The notes beneath the pieces were generated by a model. The model was given only the letters and a program-made list of their open reading frames with translations. It was not told the origin of the DNA and made no database searches. Shown here piece after piece: positions 11,128 to 24,618 of a DNA stretch of 64,000 nucleotides; position 1 is the stretch's first letter; each line of letters opens with the position of its first letter. The DNA is from Gordionus sp. m RMFG-2023 (Eukaryota; Nematomorpha; Gordioida; Chordodea; Parachordodidae). The stretch lies in the NCBI RefSeq assembly GCF_954871325.1, contig NC_088776.1, positions 61,900,954-61,964,953 of the forward strand. Direction: 5' to 3'. Position numbers and translations under genes: made by a program.

Positions 11128-11602
11128 CTCCTCAAAAAAAATTGAAAATTATTATATATTCACAGACCTCCTTTGAAGTCTTTAATACATTTATATATTA
11201 TATATATTTTTTAAAAATAATATTGTAATATTATTTTTGTTGTAAAAAAAATTGTAATTTTTTTTATAGTCTTGAATGATATTGCACCTGCATCTTTGAA
11301 ATGATGTAGCAATAGGATCTATGAAATTTTCCATCCTTGGAAAATTTAAATGCTTTTGCCTCTCCTCTTTACGCCCATTTTTAATGTAAATGCGTATTTT
11401 AGGTTTTTGATGCTAGTTTTTGTGATATACATTTTTTAATCATGGTAATCAAAAATCCTGTTTAACATTCTCAAAATATCAATCACAAGACAACTTTAAT
11501 TAGAATAAATTATATATATACCCAGGTATTTTTCTTTACATAATGCACATTTATGCTTTCTGATCTATAAATTGAAGATTTGGACACTCCCATTTTTATC
11601 CG
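11128..11602. other. Spacer after NAE1
   Basis: Presumed 3' UTR and flanking AT-rich DNA. No clear polyadenylation signal can be singled out. Confidence 0.4.
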
Positions 11603-11604
11603 TA

Positions 11605-12527
11605 GGAGAGATTGGGGTTAGTCGAACCAATTTTTACAAAATTGGCTATAACTCTTGTTGTTTTATGGATAATATAAAAAATAATATATGATTGGATACC
11701 TAAAACTATACTCTATAAAGGTGCCTTATAAAAAATCTTAATAATATTATCATTTAAAAAAAATTTTTTTTTTTTAAAAGTGAAAATTTTGTTCAACAAG
11801 CCCCTATAGCGGGTTGAGGCAAACCACTTCAAGGGGCTTCCTAAACCATTGGTTTTTTTAGGCTATAATAAATTGAAATGCAATTTTATTTATTAATAAT
11901 GATATGTATAGAATAATTTTATTGTTCAAAATATCATAATACTTATAAATTGAAGCTAATTATATATAAAAATTGAAATTTAATTTTGGCTAATTTAATA
12001 AACATTTTGGACATAAAAAAATATGAATTTTAAGAATAGATAAAATTTCTTAGCATAAATTCTAAATACCAATCATAAACAGCCATGAAATTGCCTTTTC
12101 AAGATTTTGAAATTTTTTTCATTATTAATTGCCATAATTGACGTATATGGTTTAGTAAACCCCGCTAGTTCTAAATTGACAAATCATGATTGAAATAATA
12201 ACTAGATTTGATAAATACTCATAAAACTTACACAAATGATAGAAGAATGTTTAAACTTTGTAATAAAATTTAATTTACATATAGATGATTATATATTTTA
12301 ATAAAAATTAAAATTCTGTCATGTAAAAATCTTTTGAAAATTTCATCAAAATTTTATTTATAAAATTTTTAGTAATTAATTATTTCAAAATATATTTTGT
12401 CCATAGATGTATATTAATGAAAACTATATTAGGATAAAATTTTAACCTTCTGGTATATTTAATTTTAAAATAAGATTAAGTGGTTTGCCCAACCCAGGGG
12501 TTTACCTAACCCCAGCCCAGTCTCCCC
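11605..12527. mobile_element. TA-flanked TIR element (about 0.92 kb)
   Basis: The ends are inverted: GGAGAGATTGGGGTTAG at the left and, reverse-complemented, GGGGAGACTGGG...GGGGTTAGG at the right, each abutting TA (11603-11604 and 12528-12529). A second motif pair (GAGGCAAACCACTT, GGTTTGCCCAACCC) lies inside. No transposase frame is visible. TA flanks suggest a Tc1/mariner-like or related family, which is inference. Confidence 0.55.
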
Positions 12528-13095
12528 TATTTTAATAAATTAAAATAACTTGCAAATCTATGATCAAAAAAATTTGAAATAATTTAAATATGACTCTTAT
12601 AGCTCGAAGTTTGTATTATAACATAAAAAAATACATTTTTTTAAAAACATTTATTTTTGAGTTTAGATATCATTGAAGTTCCACAATTTTAGACTATCAA
12701 AATGTCATATGTTCTAGGCTCCCTCATTGAAAGAGTAATGATTTATTTTTAAATTAAATGACATAAATTTATATATTAGATGCTTTAACCTATTCTAATT
12801 CATTTTGACCTATTCTATCTATTCTCGGATGTATAATCCTATGTTTTTACTGTACCATTTTATGCAATGTTGACCACATATGGGTTCAAAAAAAGAAATT
12901 TTTCTATAAAAAATTTTTGCCATAATATTTTTGCTTATATTCTTACCAAACAAATACTATTTTTTCATCATAATATTTTTATTATTTATAAAAAAAAATT
13001 CTAGGGAATTTATAATTTTATTGTTATTCTCATTATATTTTTAGATGTAAAAATTATTTATAACATTCTTATATTTGCCAAATTTTTAAATAATA

Positions 13096-13990
13096 GATCA
13101 TTCTATTTCTAATAGTGAAGTCCTATTCATGCTTTTTGATAAAGGCCCTGATGATGAAACAGATGTAATTATAACTCCTAATGCTGCTTTAGTTGAAGAT
13201 TTCGATGAAAAGGATCTAACCTACACGCCTAATCTTCTACTAGATACTGCAGGGGAGATCAAATTACATAATCGCCAGACATTTATTTTGTCTTAGAATC
13301 CTCAATATCTACAAATTAAGAAAACAAATTAAATTTTCGAAATAATTTAAAAAATGGAAGAAAATATATCCAATTTACACACCGAGACCTATTGATAATG
13401 ATAAGGAAATATTATAGAATCTTCAATTTGATTTAATCGGAAAAACTTCAATAGAAATAATTAAGAAAATGCATTCACTGCTTGTGAATCTCACATATTT
13501 ATTCCAACCAAAATAATAGATCAAATTTTATTACAACCATGTTCAGAGATATAGAAATTCATTTGCTGACTGGATATAATTCCTTACCTCAATAAAGAAT
13601 GTATTGCTCAAATGACAATGATATTACTATACCAATCGTTAAAAATTTAATGAAGCAACATCTAACCTTTGTGCAACGTATCAAGATTCTGTCGAAAGAT
13701 TTTTTCAAAAATCAAAATTACACAACCGAATCTAATAAATTCTTATAATTCCCATATGGGTAGCGTTGATCTGTGCGATAACCTAGTGTCAACTTATAGA
13801 ATAAATACATGAGATAAAAAAAATGGTGGAGGTCTAAGCAATTTTATTGATGTAGTAGTAGTAGTAGTAAATTCATGGAATCAAGTGAATCCTGATAAAA
13901 TATCATTACTTACATTTCGGCTGGAAATAACTACAACACTTTTGAAAACTCCCACTGTTAAATAAAAAGATGAGTACAAGTCGATTTCCC
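13096..13990 (+). pseudogene. piggyBac-type transposase relic
   Basis: A decayed transposase. The N-terminal acidic region (PDDETDVIITPNAA, TPNLLLDTAGEIKL) and the C-terminal hallmark (SHMGSVDLCDNLVSTYR, then NSWNQ and LLTFRLEITTTLLK) match the piggyBac pattern of MGGVDLCD-x-YR followed by an NSW block. The central part is shrunken compared with a typical transposase of about 550 residues, and frames are interrupted. A GTA-repeat expansion at about 13854-13869 adds a Val run. TTAA-flanked ends were not located. Confidence 0.65.
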
Positions 13991-13999
13991 TAGTCAAAA

Positions 14000-14580
14000 A
14001 GTCCTAAGAATTCTTATGGTCATTATTTTAAACTATTATCGATAACAACAAAAGCGACGTTGTAAGCTTTGTCATAGATGCAAGATATATATATTGTAGT
14101 TACATATTTGTAAAATAATTTAAATGTTTATTTTTTTAGTTACATGATATAAATGTTTATATTTTACTGTCTGAGGCGTCAATTTAATATCAGATTATAT
14201 GATATTATGTTTTGATTTTAGAAAGGTATTATCAATTGTTTGATGATATATTACACACACGAAAAATCATTTTAATAAAACTTTAATTTTTAGATGAGCA
14301 AAATTCTTTTCCTTCAACCTGATTTATTCTTTCATATCTATTCTAAACTTTCCCAATCAATACCACACCTTAACCTAATCCAAACATATATGTAACATGA
14401 GCTAAATACCATTACACATTGATTGCTTAAAAAATTTTCATAAAATATAAAATTAGGTTTGATAGACAATGATTTTATAATAACTATATCTACAAATTTT
14501 TCTTTTTTACTATTTTATTTTGACCCATCATAAATCAAACCTTAAACTTTATAAAATATTTCATTAATTTTCAATTAACA
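14000..14580. other. AT-rich spacer
   Basis: AT-rich sequence with no supported feature. Confidence 0.4.
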
Positions 14581-16500
14581 CGTGATACATCCCAGACTAC
14601 CCTTTTATCTCCATATCAAGATGTTAAGGACGTGCCATCAGGACGCTTGTCGTAGTCATTTTCTAAGAGCTCCAACCCTCGATCAAAATTTGCCTATCAA
14701 CCCATTATTATCGTTAAAAAAATGTTGTAGCTGATTTTAAGGCGGAAGAAGCAGTGATTACTAAATGAGTTTGCCTGCTTGCTACACGTAGCATAGATGT
14801 CCACAGAAGGAATAAGGCAACATCCTATGGCCAGTGACCATTTATAATTAGTAGTTCGTGAGTAATATCTCCTTATTCTTACTGGGAAACGGCTAATCAG
14901 TCGTGCTTTTTAATACTTTTTTTATGCGTTTCTAAGTATTTTAAGCTGTAATATCAGGAGACAAACGCTGATAAAATTAAAAAAAACACATTGAAATATG
15001 GGAACTAAGGAAACTATTAAATAGCTGAAGATGGGGTTATGCCAACCTCAGAGAACTTAAAGTGAGTCAAGATTTTTGGCCAAATGGAGAAATGGATCAC
15101 TCAACTTGATAAGCCAGGAAATAGAATCATTAAAAGAAATCATGAAAGGAAACAAGAACTTGATATTTAAATTGGTAGGTAAAAAATATTCAAGACCTAT
15201 TTGGTTAGCGGGCCCAGAGACACGCGGGAACAATTAAAATCTATAAAATTTTAGGGTTAAAAAGATTGGATAAAATGTTTAAATTTAATTTGAAAGAATT
15301 TGGAAAAAATTTAAAGATTGTGAAAGAATTTTGCTAGAAAAAAATACTTGAAGGTGAGGAAGATTGTTCAGGGAACTAAAAATGAATTTAATCAAGTTGT
15401 CAAAAGTAGCTGAAAAAGTGACAAGAAAAGTAAGGGATAATATACTTTTGTTGAGGGAGGACATCTCAGTTTTTTTTCCCGTTTAAGGAAGGGCCAATTC
15501 TATGGGTCTTAAGCTCAACATGCTTAAAAGCCGTCAAGATACCATAAATCTAAATTATTCTTTAGATTTTTGATCAAGTCACGAATGTCTAAAGTAAAGA
15601 ACTAAGGACCCAAAGAACGCTAGATTTTTTCTTGGGAAATTAAAGTAAACTTTCCAAATTTCGAGGGAAATTGAGATATTCAGAGCGAGACAGTTGTAAA
15701 AAATACCATGTTTAGGAAAGTGTTAAGAAATAAGGTAGGAACGAACTCCTTATGGATGCTATTCTAAGATAATTTCAATAGACTCATTATTTATAAAAAT
15801 ACGTGCTATGAGTGTGGCCACTCGGTAGCCACCCCTAATTCCGAGGAATAGGGGAATTGGCATTCGAACCAATTTTGTTTCCCGTGATCGTGGCGACTAA
15901 TTAGACTAGAGTAGAACAACACAACTGGATCTAATAGCACCGCCTAGTTTGGTTTATTATGCCAGGTGGGCATCAAAAAAGAATAGGAAGAAAAAAAGAG
16001 AGGCACTTGCCCTTACGAGGATATTATTAAATTCAATTAAAGATTTTAGCGTAGGGTTAAAATCGGTTTAAGCGCTGGACAAATTAAGCCAACAAAAACC
16101 TGGTCTAAAACAGTCTAAACTACCTGTCGTCCCTTTTTAAAGGAAGAACTTTATCTCATCCCAGGTAAAGAGAATAAGAGAGCAAAGAAAGAAAAAAAGA
16201 ACGGGAATGAAGATTAGGAGAGGAAACCAATGGATGCTTTTTGGAAAGTATTCATATTGATGGGACATAAGATATAATTCGAATACCAATACTAATATCA
16301 CAAAAGGTTTCCATCAATACTAATATCACCAAAAGTAGCAGCAATACCAATATTACCAAAGGTCTTGTTTTATTTTGTTAGAGATCAATTTTCCTGCCGA
16401 GAGTTAGTATTCACAGAATAAAATGGGGTTGATTCATCAGTAAGAATATATTAACAAAATTGGACACTTTATCCTGAATAGAAAGTGATAAATAGCTTTA
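14580..16500. other. Less AT-rich tract, unidentified decayed element
   Basis: About 1.9 kb with a noticeably different base mix from its neighbours and scattered short open patches (for example a Cys-rich NTCYECGHSVATPN at about 15805-15845). It may be the 5' part of the LINE relic that follows, but no domain is diagnostic. Transfer into the region as a mobile element is inference. Confidence 0.25.
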
Positions 16501-17880
16501 TATTTTTGGGTTTTAACCCTAATCCAGAAGCAAAAATCTAATTAGATCTTAAAAGGTGTGGAAAATGTGAATTCAAATTGTTATAGAAGAGATGAGAGAA
16601 ACTTAGAAATAGTTTCTAGAGCTGATATAGATAGAATTGGCGGCTTTTGAATAATAAGAAATAAGTCAACTGAACTTAATGAACCACCATCCGGATTGCG
16701 GTCAATTCTGCGTGAATATACAGAGTAAATAAGATGATCTTTTTCAAGTGATTACTATGTATCTTTCCCTCGGCATATTTTTTCCCCGACTTTCTTGATT
16801 ATTAGCATTTGATGCCCAAATACCTATAATTCATTACTCAATCTTTAAAACGATGTTGTGGACATAAAAAATTGTGAACTTTTATACCAATTTTTTGTTG
16901 AAGCTTGATATATGGGATTTACATATAAATTATTTGATATATATTAAAGTATTGCATAGCATGAATTACAATTTTATTCGTTTATACATTTTTATCTTAC
17001 CTATTATATTTCAAATTCGAGATCAATTTATTTTGTATATTAATATATTAATCAATCAATTTAAATGATAGTTGAATTATTATGGAGATATTTGTTAAAT
17101 TTTTTAAATTTGAATCAATAATAAAATTTATATTAAAAATTATAATTTATTGTTCAAACTTCCCTGCCAACCTTTAACATTACCTTACTAGCCGTGCTGT
17201 AAAATAGTTATTAGCAAAATACCAAATTTTATATTTGAACAAAGAATAATAATGAAAATCTAAAAAGGATTAAACTATTCAAGTTCTATATAAAATATTA
17301 AAATCATAATGTATAATAATAAAAAGTAGAAATGATAAAATAAAAAATTTAATTTAATTTTAAAATTATTTCAAAATATTAGAATTTTTATAAACCTCTT
17401 ATACCGAGCATATCAACTCATTTTGGTGGTTTTATGAAAACGTTTTCCTCTCAGTTTCATTCATTGATCTTTTATATTTCGCTATTTATCTCCCTATTAT
17501 ATTATTCTTTATCCAATCACGACTTATTGTAAAACATATCAATTATAAACGTCTTTTTGGTTAAATTTGAAGTTATTAATTTGTACGCAGTTTATGATGT
17601 CTTGAGCCCTTTATTTAGTCACCACTGTTTGGGTACATTTTCTCTTCCATAACCTGAAGTCTCCTTAACTATTTCGTGTCATTGTTACTTATCCATTTTT
17701 TCTCTTTAAGTCTTTTTCACAAATCTGTCCTTCATGAAATTTTCATGGACCACCTTCAGTTAGATTTCAGCATTCTGACTTAGCTACACTGTCTCCTGTC
17801 AGTCAATCGGTTATTCCTTATGAAAATTTTGCACCCTTCTTTGCATTTTAAATTTCTGCTTCTCAGACTTTTTTCTCGAC
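16500..17880. other. AT-rich spacer
   Basis: No supported gene. The small open frame at 16874-17068 is AT-codon noise (Ile/Tyr/Asn-rich, no homology). Confidence 0.4.
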
Positions 17881-20080
17881 TATTCCAAGCCAAAGGATTT
17901 CTAAAGGTGCAAGAATGCTAGTTGCTAAATCTTCCGCTGATTGTATATCCTCCATATTGCTAAACCAATGAAAATGAATCACTAAAATTCCTTTTCTATG
18001 CAGGGTATCTGACAAACTTCACATAATTCTCTAACTAAACATTAAGGAGACCATATCCATGATTACCCCTCACCTCCAAGAACACAGGAAGCCATTGCCC
18101 GAAGAATTGACAATCTCAACATAAAAGGTGCACTCAGATGGTATAAACACTTGACTCTCTAGACGGGACTTCGATAGCTCGTCAAATGCCCTACTGCAAC
18201 CATTACCCCAATATCCCCTAAACTTTACCCAACATATGCTTTATTTACTTCTTAAGAAGTTTGGAAGGCTATCCTTTCCTTTCTTAGACATTCTGTCCAT
18301 GATATTGGTGGTAACAGCCCTATATTCCTTCAGCACATCACGTCCCCCTCAATATGCTCACAAACTCCCATTCTTACTAAAATAACATACCTTCGCAATA
18401 AAATTTATAAGGTGTATCTAATTTTGTTTCTCCAATCATCTTCGAAGCGAGACTAATTGCACTTCAAAGCCGCTTAATAGCTAAGAAAATTATTTTTCGA
18501 ATAAAGCATGAAGCTTTATGTCTTTTAAGCCCTTTCCAACTAGCTGTTGTACATTTAGAAAATCAGCCTACCAATGATTCTTTATTCAAAATTGACTTCT
18601 ACAATCCCCGCAATACACTTTCCCGGAATTCCTTCCTGAGTTCCTCTAGTACTCTTTTTCCCGTTTACACTAAATTTTTTCATTCTTGTTATCATCTGCC
18701 TTCTACCCTGCAATTCGATATTTATAAATTCCATCCATTGAGGGCATACAACCATGAGATCCTATTGTTTATTCTTCTGTTTGGGTATCAGCGACATGGT
18801 TAAATTCATTAACTTGGCATGTTCATTATACATGCATGCCTTGTATATTGATGATGGTATCTTTGGTTTTTCTAATGACGAAATCAATAAAGCTGTAAAT
18901 TTAATCAATGAGGCTGGTACTGCTATTGGACTCTTTATCAACTAAGAGAAATCTGAATTCATTCCTATCAAATCAATTGAACCCAATTCACACAACTTTA
19001 AACTGACTACCCAAGAGGAACTAAAACATTTCGCCTCTTCTGTTGTGTGTTACGCAGCAATACATTCCTTCCTTCATTCAACTCTAAACACGCTTTTTGC
19101 CGTGGCTGATTATTCCTTTCTCCCCTCCCTTAGAGTTCTTGCTCTTGAAAAATTTCTTTAATATTCTTTGTATCCTATATGCGCTACGACCAACTCCCAT
19201 TTTTAAATATCCCATACCTCTGGGTATTTATGGGATTAAGGTCCTAATAGTATTTTAAATATTCGATAAAATAGCTTGGACTCAAGCCTTTTAACCACCA
19301 AGAAGGGTGGACTAGGTATCAGATCTCCTTCCGATCTTGGCTTAACAACCTTCATATCCAGTTGACTATTAACAAAAAATATCGTAAATTCCCATTTGAT
19401 AAAACTTGATCCTTCCTCTTATGATGAAGTAGAAATCACGAATTATCGCTGATCATTCCCTGCAGAAACGAATAGGCAGAAGGACTAAATCGAATCACTC
19501 CTTTCCAGAATGCAATTGTCTGACCATTCATGATTCTCCACGCTGCGTAATGGATCTGGCCATAAGTGCCTTGAAGCCATTCCCCCAGTTAATTTACAAT
19601 TTACAACTAAACCAAAATGAGTACACACATGCCATTGGCTTAATAACGCAGTCACACATTTGTTCTGGTTACAATTCATCATTTGAGGGTATAGGAAGAC
19701 ATAGCCTCCATTGTCGTTTTTGCGAAGATCGAATTGTTAAACATAATTTATGTAATTCGATTATCCTTAGAGCTTTGAGATAAGCTCAAATTTCCATCAA
19801 TTCTTGAACCTTCAGGTCTTTTCAGATCTAATTGGAAACCATATGATAGGATTTCTCAAATTCCTTGGAAGCCAGGTCAATTCATGGTCTGCGATTTACC
19901 GTATTGATTCATTGGCTCCTCTAAATTAAACATTTAACATACTTGATAAAAAAAGTAAATATTCAAAGAACACATATTCAATCCTATTATTTCCACCATC
20001 TCAATGACCTTCGGAAATCTCCCCTATCCTTTTTCAAGGAACTTGACTTTCGTAAACTTACGAGGCTAACCTCGTGGAGG
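17880..20080 (+). pseudogene. LINE reverse transcriptase relic
   Basis: A decayed non-LTR retrotransposon body. In order: a pre-RT segment (GARMLVAKSSADCI, about 17906), a fingers-like region (EVWKAILSFL, about 18260), the catalytic block with YIDDGIFG (about 18843), an AVNLINEAG thumb-side helix, then a C-terminal Cys/His-type segment (HSLHCRFCEDRIVKHN, about 19705-19745) and PYDRISQIPWKPGQFMVCDL (about 19830-19900). The last two recall the CCHC and restriction-like endonuclease tail of R2/NeSL-type LINEs. The same family is better preserved at 63171-64000. Many stops and frame shifts. The RT call is solid; the clade is inference. Confidence 0.7.
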
Positions 20081-21945
20081 ATTTTCCTTGAGACAATGAC
20101 TCGTCATAGCTATCAAGGCTAATTACATTAGCTTCACATGGGTAGCCTCATCATGATTATTTAATATATGTTGCATGTGTGGGTATGTTTTTTTCTTCTA
20201 AATTATGCGATTATCTGAATTTTTGTGTTTTTTTAATTATATAATTATATTTTGTATATTATAAATTTTTTTAAAATATATTATTAATTTATATTAAGTT
20301 AAAAATTAATATGGGTAATTTTTTAAACATACATATTTTATTATTATTATTATTCACTAAAATATTTACTTTATTGAATATTTAATATTTTTGAATAAAG
20401 AAAATAAAATAACATTTGAAATTTAAATTTTTACATTTAAAAAATAAAATTACATAATTTAAATTCAAAAAATCGATGAGGATAAATCTTTGAATGATAA
20501 ATTTATAATGTGTGAAATTCAATCTTTTTGGATGGAGCCTATTTTTCAACGAATTCATGAACGCTTGATAAAGTCCCTACATAATTAAGAGTTTTAAACT
20601 GGGGATAGAATCTTAATTAATTATTTTATGCTATACATCTTTGAAACATAAATTAAAAAATATATTAACGTCCAAAAAGTTGTCCAAACAGCCTTAACTT
20701 AATTATCATTGTTCAAATTTTATTTACCAGCAAAAGTTTAAAATGTATAACAAAAATAGCTATTAATTAAAAATCTCTTTTATAAAAAAACTTTTATTAT
20801 AAAATAATGTAAATTTTGCAATAATACTAAAACTATGTTTTAAACAGTATATTTTGAATCTACCTTTTTTTTTTGGTTGTAATCATATTCTAAATTATTT
20901 TTTAGATGTATATCTAATATATTTAAAATATAAATTATTTTGGACATATGAACAAGCTTATATATCATATATTTTTTAAAGATAAATAATAGAGCTATTA
21001 AAATTCTTTTATTTGTAATTTGTTTCCATTTTACTATTTAATATGACTTCTTTTAGGAGAAATTTATTTATTTCTAGAAACCTGCGACTCTTTTATTGCG
21101 TGAGGATTCTGAGATGTACAAGTCTAGCTAGGATGATTGCGTTATACTCTTTTATATTTAATTAAAAAAATCTATTAATTGTATTTAAAAGTTCTCTATT
21201 TATATTTTTGCTTTCGAAGAATGAGGAATTATTCTCTGGGTTCATTTGGAAACGCATATCCTCTTATATATCCTTCTTCTAATTTATAAGTTTATGGAAA
21301 TAGATGTCCATTTATAAAAAACATTTGACATGAAGACATTGTAAGTTACACATATATATATTTCTCTCTATTCCGTGATTCGACTATTATTATCAGATTC
21401 AAAACTTTGACAGGAATGAGGAAACACAAAAGCGAAGTCGTTAAGTAAATACACCTAATTTTCAACGGATTGTATTCAACCTGTTCTCAGAATCTAATTA
21501 TTAAAGATTACGAAGTTTTATTGGCAGTACAAATTTTATTGCCAGTTTATGATAAGGAGTGTCAATTTCCCTATTTTAATAGAAACTTGTTCTGTTTCCC
21601 TGTTTAACTTTGGGGGGGGGCGGAAATGGGCGGATCTATTATATGAAATTGAAGATTAATTCCCCGGTACTTATTATTTTCGATATTGATGGAATGAGGC
21701 TTATCATTATATCAAATTTCTATTGATAAACGGAATCTCCCTAAAGATCTATCTAATCTTCACAGCATCCAATCCCCTCTCGGGTGATTCTCCTTCCTAT
21801 TTTTTTTTTGATATATTTATTTAGTCCATTCTCTGCATTATTATATCATTCTTTAAACAAAATTTTTTTTTCTTCTCCTACACATATATTTTAACTTTGT
21901 ATTTTAATTTATATTTTTAAGTCATTTCCTTTTAATATAATATAC
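20080..21945. other. AT-rich spacer
   Basis: No supported gene. A G-run sits at about 21611-21620. The rest is simple AT-rich DNA. Confidence 0.4.
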
Positions 21946-23453
21946 CAGAGTTGTTAAAGTATCTAGATACAAGTATCTAGATACTGTATCTAGATATAAA
22001 AATGTAGTATCTGTATCTGTATCAAGATAGATTTTTTAGAAAGGTATCTGTATCTGTATCTAGATATTTTTTTAGAGGTATCTGTATCTGTTTTTAGATA
22101 CTTTTTAAGATACATTTTATATACCCCTTTTTTTATTATAAATAAAAATATATATTAATATTTATTAATACTATAATAAAGAATTATATATACATAAAAT
22201 ATTAAAACTTATATATAAAAAATATATATAAATATTCATTAATTTAAATATTATGTCCGAGTTTATCAATAAACCATACAAATTTTAATATTACAATATG
22301 GAAATGGTAAATTTTATTTTATAACTAAATTTTTAAGTTTATATATTTATTTAGATCTATATCGATGAAGAAGAGGAAGCAACAAGTTCTATTACTTTAC
22401 CATGGCCAAATTGAGCATATTTTAAAATAATATCCTCAAAACAAAGAAAACAAAAAATTCTCTGATGGTAATAGGTTTGCCGTGTCTACCTAAAAATACA
22501 AAAATATCCCTCAGTATGACTTCAACGTGCAATATCGTGAAGCACATAAGGGTATAGATATTATATATTTAAAATTCTAATTAAAATTTTAAGAGAAAAT
22601 ATCCAACCTTGTTAACAAAAATAAAAAAGGGGAAGGAAAATAAAATACTAAAGAAAATATTGGCAAGGCTCATCCTCCAATAATATTTTTGCTAAAAGAC
22701 TGACTTTAACTTACTTTAGATGATTTAATTATTGCTTTTATTATAGATGGCATGCAGCCATTATAAAAGAAAACAATTGATACAAAGATTAGCTGGTAAA
22801 TTATCAAAGTCATCAACTGACTGCAAGCAAATAACCTGCCAAAAAAAACAAATAATTTAATTTCAGATTTTTTTCAGTACCCTACAGCAAATATAATTTC
22901 TAATAATGATTTAAATTTTGATAATCAACAAATTTTAAAAATAACTTTTTCAAAAATAAATGTAGAGATTTTAGCATTTTTAAAGAACTGATATAAAATT
23001 GTTATTTATTAAATATAACACTACAATTCCTTCAAGCGCCCCTGTGGAAAGACTATTTAGTGTTGCTAAAAATGTCTTCACAGATAAACGAGGATGCCTA
23101 AATGATCAAAATTTTGAAAATATTTTATTACTGAAATCTAATAATTATTTAATCATATATTTTCATATATTATATTAAAATTATAATTTTAGTTATATTC
23201 TGATAAATGTTATATCACGTCAATAAATTTTTAGCTCATTTCATGAATTTTCACAATATAATATTAATTTAGGTTTATGCAAACCTATAAGAGCATAAAA
23301 AAATGTATCTGTATACAGATACATTTAAAAATTGTATCTGTATCTTGATAACTTTTTAGACGCTGTATCTGTATCTGTATCTAGATAACTTTTGAGACTA
23401 TGTATCTGTATCTGCATCTAGATCCATTTAAAAAGTATCTTTTAACAACTCTG
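21946..23453 (+). mobile_element. hAT transposon, internally deleted, exact 8-bp TSD
   Basis: A 1508-bp element bounded by TAATATAC on both sides (21938-21945 and 23454-23461), with termini CAGAGTTGTTAAAG and CTTTTAACAACTCTG. The ends carry many TATCTAGATAC/ATCTGTATC subterminal repeats, shared with the short MITEs at 1.8-4.0 kb. Inside are a BED-finger-like N-terminal stretch (KNTKISLSMTSTCNIVKH, about 22490-22545) and the hAT dimerisation domain (SSAPVERLFSVAKNVF, TDKRGCLNDQNFENILLL, about 23030-23130). The catalytic middle is mostly missing and the frame is interrupted. Likely the source lineage of the MITEs. Confidence 0.9.
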
Positions 23454-24494
23454 TAATATACATATACCTTTTTCGAAAAAATTATTATTACTATATTTTT
23501 ATTATAAAATCGAAGATTTTATATTTGCTTATTATTATAATTGAAATTTATTTACTTATATTATCAAAATAAACACATTTTAATATCTTATAGTAGTTTA
23601 AACTCTTAAAAGTGCAAACTATTTACATTTTTTATATATTATGAAGAGTTGGAAGGTTAAAATTAGTAATATAAATATTGACAAGTAAAAAAGATGTTTA
23701 ATTTTTTTTAGATAAGAGTTCGATATTTTTATAAATAAAAAATATTGATACTCTTTCGTTGTAAAAAAAATATTAACAATTTAATTATTACTTTAAATAA
23801 CATTTGTCGAGATTTAATAATATAGAAATTTAGTTAGCAAGATTAGATATATTTAAAAAATCTACTTTTGGGTTTACAGATAATTTAAGAAAAAACATAA
23901 TGTTGAACTATTATATTTTTAGGTTCCTTGCTTTATTTAATTAAAATATCTTCAAAGTGGATATCTATGCACAAAACCCAATTACAATCAAAAGTTAGTT
24001 AATGTCAAATGGAAATAAGAACATGGTAAAAATTATATTTCAAGTTGTTTTTTTCTTCATTTTTTATAGCAAAACTGTGATTTTTAACTTTAAAAAGGAA
24101 TTCAGATCTAAATTTGATGATTTTATAAGTTTTTGAACTGAACTAATATTTTTTGAAAGAATTATATATCGATTCTATTACAATGGATGAGGCCGGACAG
24201 AGTAAAATTTATAAAAATATATAACTTGCCGAGACTGGCTAAAATTTTAACTGGTCGGGCACCTGGTTTAAATATTCTTATAGGACCGAAGCGGGCCGGG
24301 CCGGGTTTTGCAGACTTCTAATATATATTTTAAATATTAATATTATAAGAAAATATTTAACTCCCATTTTACTTTATTATATAAGATACAAATTGTTTAC
24401 CTTTTAGTTTAAAAGTAAATAGTAATTTGAACCTATTATATTTTTCGTATATAGAAAATTAATTTTTTAATTTAAAAAAAAAATAAAATATATT
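23454..24494. other. Upstream flank of the microexon gene
   Basis: AT-rich DNA with one GC-rich patch (24285-24312, GGGCCGGGCCGGGTTTTG) that recurs at 4959-4977 and, inverted, at 59843-59877. A TATATAAG-like string near 24377 could be a core promoter, but such strings are frequent here. Confidence 0.35.
24285..24312. repeat. Dispersed GC-rich motif GGGCCGGGCCGGG
   Basis: A striking GC island in AT-rich DNA (GCGGGCCGGGCCGGGTTTTG). Related strings occur at 4959-4977 and, reverse-complemented, at 59843-59877. Probably an end or internal block of a repeat family. Confidence 0.5.
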
Positions 24495-24618
24495 ATGAAG
24501 AATGTATCATTCAAGCTTAATAATGGAAAGATATATATCGTAGCGATAGGTCTCTATGCGATTTTATTGGCATGCCATGGAAATGAAGAGTGGAGAATGA
24601 AGTATGATGGACTAAAAA
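24495..24618 (+). CDS. Microexon gene exon 1: signal peptide
   Basis: ATG at 24495. MKNVSFKLNNGK is followed by a hydrophobic run IYIVAIGLYAILLACHG and then NEEWRMKYDGLK, typical of a cleaved signal peptide. The donor taken here is at 24619 (phase 1), which fits the next exon. A better-looking GTATGA at 24602 would end in phase 2 and needs an unseen exon. Confidence 0.6.

Noticed and set aside
15780-15850. Cys-rich NTCYECGHSVATPN as a possible zinc knuckle
   Set aside because: The spacing does not complete a CCHC motif, and the surroundings are full of stops.
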